A stretch of 47,455 nt of DNA from a virus. The notes below the pieces were generated by a model that was given only the letters and a program-made list of their open reading frames with translations, made no database searches and was not told where the DNA came from. The position numbers and the translations under genes were made by a program. Location: the IMG/VR virus record IMGVR_UViG_3300044726_000050, positions 1 through 47,455 of that record; one strand, 5' to 3'. Shown in pieces: positions 38,509 to 46,617 of this stretch. Numbering within the stretch: the stretch's first letter is position 1; each line of letters opens with the position of its first letter.

Positions 38509-38856
38509 ATGCCGGAACAGGACTTCTTAGCATTTCAGTCGCCGGGTACACCATTAAAGTGGCCGTCGATTGAAAACCCTGTCACAGTAGCTTCTGCGGC
38601 TGGATTAAATCCCGCCCCATCAGCTTACTTGACAACTGTAAGCGGTGCATTGGCAATGACCTTGATTCCACTTCCGTGGCCTGGTTTTGCTGGCACTGTT
38701 TGTTTCATTCCAACAGGTGCATTTACTGGTGCAACTGGTGGAGTTGCGACTGCTACTGATAAGCCAATCGCTTTGGCTTTTACGGCAGTTCCACAGCGTG
38801 CTATGTTACTGACTTATTCGCCGAAGTCAGGAATGTGGCACCCGCACGCGGCGTAG
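38509..38856 (+). CDS. Small head or decoration-type protein (115 aa)
   Basis: CAGGAG before the ATG. Pro/Ala/Gly/Thr-rich and beta-like (LTTVSGALAMTLIPLPWPGF, then RAMLLTYSPKSGMW). Position after the capsid suggests a minor capsid, decoration or head-completion role. Family unknown. Confidence 0.65.
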   Translation: MPEQDFLAFQSPGTPLKWPSIENPVTVASAAGLNPAPSAYLTTVSGALAMTLIPLPWPGFAGTVCFIPTGAFTGATGGVATATDKPIALAFTAVPQRAMLLTYSPKSGMWHPHAA

Positions 38857-38863
38857 TTCTAAA

Positions 38864-38892
38864 GGAGAGAGGGACTAATAATTCCTCTCTCC
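38864..38892 (+). promoter_or_regulatory. Hairpin in the leader of the 38900 gene
   Basis: GGAGAGAGG (38864-38872) and CCTCTCTCC (38884-38892) form a 9-bp stem. The only SD-like sequence (AAAGGAG) overlaps its 5' arm and lies far from the ATG at 38900. Similar to the hairpin at 41752-41781; translation may depend on folding. Confidence 0.6.
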
Positions 38893-38899
38893 ACTCTTT

Positions 38900-39442
38900 A
38901 TGGATGCATTTGATATTAACGCTAAACTCCTTCGGTTACATGGACACGATACTGTCTATGAAATGCCCGTTTGGAGATTAATGTGGTCGGATAATCTGAC
39001 CGTCAAGCGTCATGCTACTTATGAAGATATCACCGAGAGCGGAATATATCTCGGAACAAAGACTGGGATTCGGGAGCATAAGAAATACTGGCATCTTCCG
39101 AAGTGTTGGGTTTTAGAGCGTATTCAGCATGTTCAGGTTAAGGGCGTTCATAGTGAAATTAATATGCCCTATTCCTATGAACTCGTTTACGCTTTCTTAG
39201 ATAGAAACAATAAGCCATTACCATTGGCTTGGGCACCGATTGAGTTCTTACTTAAAGTCTGGGCAGAAGCTGAGCGAACACACCTCGCTACCTATCCAGA
39301 AGTAGTTGCGAAGAAGGAAGCGAACGACGTAAAGATTGCTAGAGATATTCTCGAAGAAGAGGACCCAAAGTGGCAACCTACATTCGAGAGTTCAGTTCAT
39401 GTTAAAGAGCCTGAAGTTAAAACAGGGATAGTTAAGGAGTAG
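38900..39442 (+). CDS. Late structural protein (180 aa)
   Basis: No normal RBS; see the hairpin just upstream. Alpha/beta mixed (LLRLHGHDTVYEMPVWRLMW, then SEINMPYSYELVYAFLDR), with a Lys/Glu-rich C-terminus (VHVKEPEVKTGIVKE). Possible head or connector component. Family not recognised. Confidence 0.65.
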   Translation: MDAFDINAKLLRLHGHDTVYEMPVWRLMWSDNLTVKRHATYEDITESGIYLGTKTGIREHKKYWHLPKCWVLERIQHVQVKGVHSEINMPYSYELVYAFLDRNNKPLPLAWAPIEFLLKVWAEAERTHLATYPEVVAKKEANDVKIARDILEEEDPKWQPTFESSVHVKEPEVKTGIVKE

Positions 39443-39445
39443 AAG

Positions 39446-40090
39446 ATGAATAGTCAAGGTGCAACGATTGTTAGTCTATGTCCATTCCCGATTGATGAAT
39501 TCAAGCCGGGAATTATTCCGTCGAATTTCCATATTGACCCAGCTAAAGAGGGAGATATCGAGATTCTGAACATCGGAACTAATGTCACTTCCCGTATGCG
39601 CGTTCCTGTAATGGGAAACGTAATCGACATGACAGTTCCAGCGATGACGCTGGCAAGAGCTATCGTTGAAGATAGGAATACTGGACAGCTCTATTACAGT
39701 CCAGAAGCAAAGCCTGGTCTTTTCTTCGTGGAAGGAACTTACTCGAAAGAGGAAGTAAAAAAGCACTTCCAGAAGGAAATTGATGAAGCCAATATGTATC
39801 AGAAGAATTGGTTTCTTCAGCTTGTTAAGCTCGCTGATGATGATTGGCAGAAGTCTCATCAGCATCGTTACATTTCAGACACGCAAAGATACGCCGCTCG
39901 CGCGCTTGGATTAACGAAGGATTGGAATCTCACGATTACTGAAGTTGCAGATAAGCGTTGTGTTGCTTGCTTCTCTCAGATGCATCAGCAGGCTTCTATT
40001 TGCCCAATCTGCAAAACGAATCAGTCTGAATTTCTAGCTGCACAGGCCGCTGTTGCAGCTGGAGTTCCGAAAGCTGCTGTAAAGGCATAA
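39446..40090 (+). CDS. Head-tail structural protein with C-terminal zinc ribbon (214 aa)
   Basis: Beta-rich first half (GDIEILNIGTNVTSRMRVPV), then a helical segment (YQKNWFLQLVKLADDDWQKS). Near the C-terminus CVACFSQMHQQASICPIC gives two Cys pairs for a zinc ribbon, and the end is Ala-rich. Probably a connector or minor head protein between capsid and adaptor genes. Confidence 0.65.
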   Translation: MNSQGATIVSLCPFPIDEFKPGIIPSNFHIDPAKEGDIEILNIGTNVTSRMRVPVMGNVIDMTVPAMTLARAIVEDRNTGQLYYSPEAKPGLFFVEGTYSKEEVKKHFQKEIDEANMYQKNWFLQLVKLADDDWQKSHQHRYISDTQRYAARALGLTKDWNLTITEVADKRCVACFSQMHQQASICPICKTNQSEFLAAQAAVAAGVPKAAVKA

Positions 40091-40091
40091 A

Positions 40092-40754
40092 ATGGCCGCC
40101 ATTAGTGATGTGTTCGATAAAGCTCGTTCAGTTCTTAACGATACCCTCGTTGTAGGTGGAACTATCTATAACGATGCGGCATTACTTCCATTCGTTAAGA
40201 TTGCAAACGATGAACTCGGAGACTATTTACTCACTAATGGCGTAACCGTTCAGAAGCAAATCATCGAGGATATCCCGGTATTAGCTGGAATTAAGGAGCT
40301 TACACTTCCAGCTAATATCATTAATCCAATTACCTTGTATGAAAAAGCAGTTGGCGCTCCTGATGCTGATTATGCAAGGATGAATGAGAGAGCTTGGGAA
40401 CCAAATACTCCTCAAGCAAATACTCTTATTCTTTGGGTTTGGAGGAATCAGAAAGTTCTATTCAACGGAGCTACAACGGATAGAATGGTTCGGCTAGACT
40501 ACAATCGTTTGTTAGCCGACATTGTTGATGAAGATACTCTCGTTGAAGTAATTGGCTCTTCTAATTTCCTCTCTTTCCGGACGGGCGCACTTGGAGCTAG
40601 ACATATCGGAGAGAATCCGATTAAAGCTAATGAGTTGGATTTAGAAGCAATCCGATTCAGAGATAATTTGCTTCAGATTGGAGTGAGGAAGAATCAAAGC
40701 ATTAGAGGACGGCGTAGACCATTCCGTCTACCGTTCATGTCTCGTTACTACTAA
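40092..40754 (+). CDS. Head-to-tail adaptor protein (220 aa)
   Basis: The pattern FDKARSVLNDTLVVGGTIYN, DELGDYLLTNGV and a later LILWVWRNQKVLFNGAT is that of phage adaptor proteins (connector-type; DUF6682 is my best guess). The C-terminus is basic (SIRGRRRPFRLPFMSRYY). Such proteins link the portal to the tail nozzle. Position between head genes and nozzle supports this. Confidence 0.78.
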   Translation: MAAISDVFDKARSVLNDTLVVGGTIYNDAALLPFVKIANDELGDYLLTNGVTVQKQIIEDIPVLAGIKELTLPANIINPITLYEKAVGAPDADYARMNERAWEPNTPQANTLILWVWRNQKVLFNGATTDRMVRLDYNRLLADIVDEDTLVEVIGSSNFLSFRTGALGARHIGENPIKANELDLEAIRFRDNLLQIGVRKNQSIRGRRRPFRLPFMSRYY

Positions 40755-40758
40755 CCTT

Positions 40759-40773
40759 GCGATTAACAATCGC
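40759..40773 (+). terminator. Short intergenic hairpin
   Basis: GCGATT/AATCGC (6-bp stem, 3-nt loop) between the adaptor and the next gene, followed by a clear SD (GAGGTGGG). Likely a processing or weak termination site. Confidence 0.4.
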
Positions 40774-40791
40774 TTGCCGTAGAGGTGGGTT

Positions 40792-41742
40792 ATGATTAAT
40801 TCTCCGAGTATCTGGGGCGCATTGAAAGATGCGGCCGAAGTTGGTGTCTTTCACTTAGTTAACTCTGGTGTTCCTGTAAATGGAACTACTGGCAAGTATA
40901 TTGCTGGTAAGGGTTGCTTGCTTACAGATATCCTTACTGGAATTCTGTATGTAAATACTGGCACTAAACTAGTTCCAGCATGGACTACTGCTGGAAGCCA
41001 GACCTTTGGCTCCTTAGCTAATGCCTGGGCTTTAGACCCACAGGGTGGTCAGTCTGTTCCAGTTACGGACAATCAGCCTTCTGTTACCTTAGCTTCGGGT
41101 ATCCGAGTCTTTGGTAATGGTTTAGCTGACAACGATAGTGGAGTTGTTGTCTCTATCCTTCCTGAAGGTGCGATTGCTACGATGATTGCTTCAGCTAATG
41201 CTGGAGAGACTATCGCAGCGGGAGTAGGTAACTCTGCTTCTCAGCCATATAAGCCGGGAATTAATGGAGCAATCACGCTCCAGACTGTAGTTCGGATGGT
41301 TACTGACCATCTGAATCGTAAGTTCTTCTTCGGCTTAGTTACTGCTCCGATTATCGACGGAGTTTTAGCTCCTGAGACTTTTGCGGCAGGAAACTTCACG
41401 TTAGGTCCGACTAATTTAGTTGGATTCGTAACTGATACGGCTGTTGGAACGACGAGAGATTTCTATGCTCTTTCCAACAAACTGAATCTGACTCCTGTAA
41501 TTAGTGCTGCCTCAGCATTGTTACCGGCTCAGTTTCCAGTTACTCCAGCGTGGGTTACTCTTAAACTCACAGTTGATGTAGACGGAACTGCTGAGTTCTT
41601 TGTGGATGATGTCTTAGTCAAGACAATTCCACAGGCATTAGACCCGACTGTTGCTGTTGCTCCACTTCTCTTGCTCGGTAATACCTTAAACGGTGCTACT
41701 CGTTCAATGGATGTGAAGCAATTTACTTCAATCGGTAAGTAG
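40792..41742 (+). CDS. Lectin-fold (concanavalin/LamG-like) virion protein (316 aa)
   Basis: The C-terminal 150 residues show the jelly-roll pattern of LamG/concanavalin domains: FFFGLVTAPII, FYALSNKLNL, VTLKLTVDVDGTAEFFVDDV, then MDVKQF. The N-terminal part is Gly/Thr-rich. Probably surface-exposed on the head or tail, binding sugars. GAGGTGGG precedes the ATG. A folded hairpin region follows the gene. Confidence 0.7.
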   Translation: MINSPSIWGALKDAAEVGVFHLVNSGVPVNGTTGKYIAGKGCLLTDILTGILYVNTGTKLVPAWTTAGSQTFGSLANAWALDPQGGQSVPVTDNQPSVTLASGIRVFGNGLADNDSGVVVSILPEGAIATMIASANAGETIAAGVGNSASQPYKPGINGAITLQTVVRMVTDHLNRKFFFGLVTAPIIDGVLAPETFAAGNFTLGPTNLVGFVTDTAVGTTRDFYALSNKLNLTPVISAASALLPAQFPVTPAWVTLKLTVDVDGTAEFFVDDVLVKTIPQALDPTVAVAPLLLLGNTLNGATRSMDVKQFTSIGK

Positions 41743-41744
41743 TT

Positions 41745-41792
41745 AAAGGATAGGGAGAGGAGTAGCAATACTTCTCTCCCTACACTCTAATG
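41745..41792 (+). promoter_or_regulatory. Hairpin-bridged ribosome binding site of the tail-nozzle gene
   Basis: The SD AAAGGA lies at 41745-41750. A 12-bp stem (41752-41763 with 41770-41781, one G-U pair) and six-base loop follow, then eight bases to the ATG at 41790. Linear distance is too large (39 nt), but folding brings the effective spacing to about nine. This arrangement is known for T4 gene 25. Confidence 0.75.
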
Positions 41793-43667
41793 CCAAAAAC
41801 TAGCTTAGAAATTCACACTCCTATAGAGACTAAAGAGTTCAAAGGACTCTTTTCTCGTGGCAAACATGATACTGTGCCACAGGGATTCTTTCAGGACTGT
41901 CTTAATCTAGCTATTAACGATACAGACGAGATTTCTACTCGTTTTGGCGTTAGCTCTATCTACACGCGGCCGAACATTCGGCGAACTTTCTTCTATAAGA
42001 GACTGAATGAAACAAGCCGGTACTTGGTTCTTGATACTTCTGGTAATTTCTTTGATAGCCTTTATCCAGCACCTCTTATTACCGATGTTAATTTCGAAGA
42101 TTTTTCAGTAGTTAACATTAACAACAGAGCTTATATAACCTTTCACAATAGAGTGAGAGGATTTGGAAGTGTCTATGTTTATCAAGGTGATGGAACCATT
42201 CGACTCGCTGCGGGAACTCCACCATCAGCTTTCGTCCTTTCTGTTGCAACATCGGCGAACTCAGGAAATATCGAAGCAGGAACTCATTTATTTGCAATCT
42301 CTTTTGAGACAGACACAGGATTCATTACTGCTCCAGGACCAGAAATCTTCACTGTGTATGAAGCTCCGGGGGGATTCAAGGCTGTAGTATCTAACATTCC
42401 TATTGGTCCTGCTGGAACAGTAGCTCGATGGGTTATTGCTACTCAAGTTCAGCCAGATTTCGATGGGAATCAATTAAGTCCGGAATACTTCTTCTTACAG
42501 AGGATTCCTGATAATACAACTACGTTAGTCGAAGTAGATTTCTTCGATTCGGAGTTATATATCTCGGCAGACTACTTATTCGATTTGATGCCGACCATCC
42601 CTGCCGGGACTTTTATCTTTTCTTATCAGGACCGATTAACAGTCGGTGGATTTGCTGCTCAGGCTCATTCAGTTCTCTCTAGTAAACAGAGAGATTATGA
42701 ATCATTTGATACTGCTACGAGCAGACTTATAATTGACCCATCAGATGCTCAATCTGGATGCACTAATGGGCTTCAATTCCGTAATTCCATGATAATAACG
42801 AAGGGCAATAGAAGTTATATTGCTCAAGGAGTCTTAGAGAATCCATCTGATTGGCCTGTGGATTCATTAGACCCAGGTATTGGAACTCAATGCTTTGGTA
42901 TCGCTCAATTCATCGACGCTAAAGGCGGAACTACTGAGAGATTCTTTCAGGCGGACGGCGCAGGTATCTTCTTATTCGAGTCTGCACTCTATAAGAGAAA
43001 TGAATTTACTTATAACATTGCAGATATTTGGAAGCGAATCAATCGAAATGTCTTTAATAAAGTTCAGCTTGCATTAGATGCTGAGAATCAAATTCTCTAT
43101 GCTGCCGTGCCTCTTGATGGCGCTACGGAGATTAGTCATTTATTAACAGCTTACTTCTCAGACGCAGTTTCTAACTATGCGTTAGTAGATGCAAAGAAGG
43201 TTCGCTGGACTATTAGCACCTTTCAACAAAGGCCAAGCTCTATTCTCGTAGATGTTGATTTAGGTGGAGCGGCTACCTTCAAATATGGCTCAATGGATGG
43301 AGACATTCACGAACAGAGTCAGACTTCGTATCTTGATAATGGGTTTAAGATTGATTCTTTCGTCCATTTCGGACCACAACAGTTAATGGCAGGTTGGGTT
43401 CATCATTTTGCGAAACTTCATTTCCGAATCTGGGGAGTTGGTCAATTAGACCTCTTTATTGCTGGAGAAGATGGTGCCCTGCCACAAACTATTAATAATG
43501 CTTTCGCATTAAGTCTATCGCCTGGTAGAGAGTTCTCTCGTAAGATTAACTTTATGAATGAAAAGATGACTGTCCGATTAGGAACAGTCAATAATGCTGG
43601 CGACCATTTCATTCTCTACTCTCTAATTGTAGAAATGAAACCGAAATGGAAGTCTCGTGTCGAATAA
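41790..43667 (+). CDS. Tail nozzle / tail-tube-like stabilisation protein (625 aa)
   Basis: The start (EFKGLFSRGKHDTVPQGFFQ, then DCLNLAIN, TRFGVSS) is the signature of podovirus nozzle proteins. The rest is a long beta-propeller-like sequence (FSYQDRLTVGGFAAQAHSVL, then RFFQADGAGIFLF). These proteins form the end of the short tail after the adaptor. Translation probably depends on the leader hairpin. Confidence 0.82.
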   Translation: MPKTSLEIHTPIETKEFKGLFSRGKHDTVPQGFFQDCLNLAINDTDEISTRFGVSSIYTRPNIRRTFFYKRLNETSRYLVLDTSGNFFDSLYPAPLITDVNFEDFSVVNINNRAYITFHNRVRGFGSVYVYQGDGTIRLAAGTPPSAFVLSVATSANSGNIEAGTHLFAISFETDTGFITAPGPEIFTVYEAPGGFKAVVSNIPIGPAGTVARWVIATQVQPDFDGNQLSPEYFFLQRIPDNTTTLVEVDFFDSELYISADYLFDLMPTIPAGTFIFSYQDRLTVGGFAAQAHSVLSSKQRDYESFDTATSRLIIDPSDAQSGCTNGLQFRNSMIITKGNRSYIAQGVLENPSDWPVDSLDPGIGTQCFGIAQFIDAKGGTTERFFQADGAGIFLFESALYKRNEFTYNIADIWKRINRNVFNKVQLALDAENQILYAAVPLDGATEISHLLTAYFSDAVSNYALVDAKKVRWTISTFQQRPSSILVDVDLGGAATFKYGSMDGDIHEQSQTSYLDNGFKIDSFVHFGPQQLMAGWVHHFAKLHFRIWGVGQLDLFIAGEDGALPQTINNAFALSLSPGREFSRKINFMNEKMTVRLGTVNNAGDHFILYSLIVEMKPKWKSRVE

Positions 43668-45078
43668 GAATCAGGGCACGATTAGTAACTTAATAAGAAG
43701 TGTAAGTCAGAACGACCCGAAGCTGTATCAGGCTTTACAGCTTCTAGTTGATGACTTATACGAAGTCTATGGAGAGGTATTTCCTCCATCTGGAGATATT
43801 CCGGGTTTAGATGGCTTTCAACGTGGACTTCCAGCTGATGTAACTGGGTTTACATTAGAGGCATTTCCTACTAATCTTAGAGCTACTTGGCTACCTGCTC
43901 TAAATGCAGTAGGATATGAAATTAGGAAGGGAACAGTTTGGTCTACTGCTGAGTTCGTATTAACTACAGCTACTACTGTAGCGAATATGGACCCGATTGT
44001 TCTTGATTTAACTACTGGAAGCCATACTTTCTTAGTTAAAGGAATTAACTTCTCAGGGCAGGAATCAGTTAATGCGCAGAGTGCAGTATTAGTTGTTCCA
44101 CAGATACCGGGGCCGGCTTTAACTGGAACTGCTATTGCTAATTCGGCACTATTGAGTTGGGCCGCGCCGGTTTCTACTTGGAGAGTTAGATTCTACAATG
44201 TCTTTCAAGACGGCGTTCAAATTGCTCAGATTGACTCAAACTTCTTTGTCGCTTCAGTCTTGATTGCTGGAACTTATGAATTTACGGTTCAGGCTGTTGA
44301 TATTGTTGGTAATCTTAGTGACTTATCAGCCGCTCTTGAGCTAGATTTAGATGACCCGATTGATTTGTTCTTCATTAACTCATTCCCTGCTAATCTGAAT
44401 GGGATTTATGTAAGAACAAAGAGGGGATTTTATAACGCTGCTGATGGGGTATATGGACCTCTTGATGATGTAAAGACTTGGGAAACTCACTTTACATCAC
44501 AAGGATGGAATACAATTCAAGACCAGATTAACGCTGGTTATCCATACTATATTCAGCCAACGGTTGCTAATGGTTATTATGAGGAAAAGTTCGACTTCGT
44601 TAACATCTATAATGATGTAACGATAGTTGTTGGATTCTCTAGCTTTCAACTAATTGGGACAACACTCTTTGGAACAGAAATTTCATACTCGACTGATGAT
44701 ATCACTTATACTCCTTTTGCTCCTGGACCTGCTGTTCTTGCTTCCTCGATTAGATATGTAAAGGTTCGGTGGACGTTTACTAATGTTAATGATTTAGATT
44801 TAGGATTCATTACTGGTCTTAAAGTCTCTATCTCGACTCAGTTAACATTAGACTCAGGTGCAGGAGTAGCGATTGCAACTGATTTGAATGGAACGTTGAT
44901 TCCTCTGAATAAAGTATTCTTAGGAGTCAATTCAGTTACAATGACTTCTGATACTGTTCAACCTGTTACATTAGTATTCGATGAAGTAACAGGAACATCA
45001 TTCAAAGTCTTTGCTTATGATGCAGCAGGTAATAGAGTAACCTGCAACTTTAACTGGAAAGTTCGGGGCGTTATCTAA
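43657..45078 (+). CDS. Tail protein with fibronectin-type III-like domains (473 aa)
   Basis: GTG start inside the preceding gene. N-terminal helix (PKLYQALQLLVDDLYEVY) probably attaches to the nozzle. Two FN3-like units follow (about residues 60-150 and 150-230), then beta-rich tail domains. Probably a tail hub or fibre base with carbohydrate-binding surface modules. Confidence 0.72.
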   Translation: MSNKNQGTISNLIRSVSQNDPKLYQALQLLVDDLYEVYGEVFPPSGDIPGLDGFQRGLPADVTGFTLEAFPTNLRATWLPALNAVGYEIRKGTVWSTAEFVLTTATTVANMDPIVLDLTTGSHTFLVKGINFSGQESVNAQSAVLVVPQIPGPALTGTAIANSALLSWAAPVSTWRVRFYNVFQDGVQIAQIDSNFFVASVLIAGTYEFTVQAVDIVGNLSDLSAALELDLDDPIDLFFINSFPANLNGIYVRTKRGFYNAADGVYGPLDDVKTWETHFTSQGWNTIQDQINAGYPYYIQPTVANGYYEEKFDFVNIYNDVTIVVGFSSFQLIGTTLFGTEISYSTDDITYTPFAPGPAVLASSIRYVKVRWTFTNVNDLDLGFITGLKVSISTQLTLDSGAGVAIATDLNGTLIPLNKVFLGVNSVTMTSDTVQPVTLVFDEVTGTSFKVFAYDAAGNRVTCNFNWKVRGVI

Positions 45079-46256
45079 TGGCTTTCGTTAGATGGAATCA
45101 ATTAACTAATATCTGGGAGGTTGCTGCTACTCCTGAGAATCCATCTACGGCTTGGAATCATCTTCCTATTGGAACTCCTACGCTTCCGGGAGATACAGTT
45201 AATAAGGCTTATGTAGATGGATTGATTGGCGGTGGTGGATTTGTTCCTTATAATGGAGCAACTGCAAATGTAAATTTAGGTAACTTTACCTTATTTTCAA
45301 CTAGGGTAGTATCTAAGAATCTTGCAAATGCAAATGGGCCAACTCTAGGAAGTAATAATGGAGTTAATCTATTTGTATTAGACCCCGGCTCTCTTTATGG
45401 GATGTTAGTTGGGAATTCTAATTCAGGAGATTCTTGGGTTCAAGTTCAGAGATTAGACGGTCTTACTACTACTTATAATTTACTCCTACAACCAGCAGGA
45501 GGTAAAGTAGGAGTCGGTTATCCTGATGCAACCTCTCAATATCAATATGCAAAACTTAATATAAGCTCAGGTGGCGACCCATGGACTTCTTCTACTTGGA
45601 GTAGAGGAATTCAACTCGCACTTGGCTCTGTCATAAAATGGGGTGTTTATAATTACGCTTGGGGAATAGGAGCTAGTGGAGATAGCCTCTATTTCATGAA
45701 CTCTAATGGAGAAGGAACTGGAACTCCAGTTAATTATACATTTAGACTCGATGGTGGCCCTAATGGTAATGCCGTCTTTGCTGGTAATATAACATTAGCT
45801 GGTGCAATAGTTTCATACAATTATACCAATTTCATGGGGTTTTGGTCAGCGTTTACCCCAGCTTGGAAAACTTATGGTGGAACAGCTGACGGAGTAATTG
45901 GAGATGGGTTATTAGCTGGTAAATTCACAGTAATTGGAAAGACTGTTCATTACTACATTGAGTTTGTTGTTGGAACAACTACTGTCTTTCCAGCTAGTTA
46001 TTGGGCATTTACATTACCATCCGGATTTCCACTCCAACTTTACAATGTTAACGGTGTTGTAAATATGGCTACTGGTGGATTGTATATGACGGGTTCGGCA
46101 ATTCCGGGTAATTATCATTACGGAGTTGCAAATTCTGTTGGTATTCAATCTCCTAGCCCTAGTAGTCCTAGTAATGGTTTAGTTGCTCAAGGTTTTCCTT
46201 GGACTTGGACTACTGGTATGAGAATGTGGATTACTGGAACTTACGAAACGGTTTAA
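45078..46256 (+). CDS. Tail fibre protein (392 aa)
   Basis: The N-terminal GDTVNKAYVDGLIGGGGFVP and PYNGATANVNLGNFTLFSTR are typical of long, trimeric phage fibres. The middle is Gly/Ser/Asn-rich. The C-terminal domain (YYIEFVVGTTTVFPASYWAF, then GMRMWITGTYETV) is a probable receptor-binding tip. Coupled to the preceding gene (TAATG). Confidence 0.8.
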   Translation: MAFVRWNQLTNIWEVAATPENPSTAWNHLPIGTPTLPGDTVNKAYVDGLIGGGGFVPYNGATANVNLGNFTLFSTRVVSKNLANANGPTLGSNNGVNLFVLDPGSLYGMLVGNSNSGDSWVQVQRLDGLTTTYNLLLQPAGGKVGVGYPDATSQYQYAKLNISSGGDPWTSSTWSRGIQLALGSVIKWGVYNYAWGIGASGDSLYFMNSNGEGTGTPVNYTFRLDGGPNGNAVFAGNITLAGAIVSYNYTNFMGFWSAFTPAWKTYGGTADGVIGDGLLAGKFTVIGKTVHYYIEFVVGTTTVFPASYWAFTLPSGFPLQLYNVNGVVNMATGGLYMTGSAIPGNYHYGVANSVGIQSPSPSSPSNGLVAQGFPWTWTTGMRMWITGTYETV

Positions 46257-46265
46257 GGAGAGCAA

Positions 46266-46610
46266 ATGGCTGCTGAAACTTCTACAAAACAAATGGCTCT
46301 TACTCGTAACGTCGGCTTTATGGAGCGCGTTACGGCAATGTTAGCTCAAGCTGCTGGAGTGGTATTAGCTGAACCATTAGCTACTCCATTTCATGCTGAA
46401 CGAGCGCAGTATGCTAAACAGGTAGTATTAACTCCTGTTCAGGCAACGGTTCAAGCTGGTCCACAAGTAGTAATGGGAGTTAACGTAGTTATTACTACTA
46501 CTTACGATGAAGTAACTCAAATTGCTCAGTGTTCTATTTTGGACATTGACTTAGAAGCCCAGATTAATACTCTCTGGAACGCTTTAGGTGGAATTGACAC
46601 AGCGGTCTAG
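46266..46610 (+). CDS. Small late protein (114 aa), fibre-associated
   Basis: AAGGAG precedes the ATG. Helical start (NVGFMERVTAMLAQAAGVVL) and beta end (GVNVVITTTYDEVTQIAQC). Comparable small proteins near fibres in other phages are virion components, but this is from memory. No fold assigned. Confidence 0.65.
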   Translation: MAAETSTKQMALTRNVGFMERVTAMLAQAAGVVLAEPLATPFHAERAQYAKQVVLTPVQATVQAGPQVVMGVNVVITTTYDEVTQIAQCSILDIDLEAQINTLWNALGGIDTAV

Positions 46611-46617
46611 GTGAACA

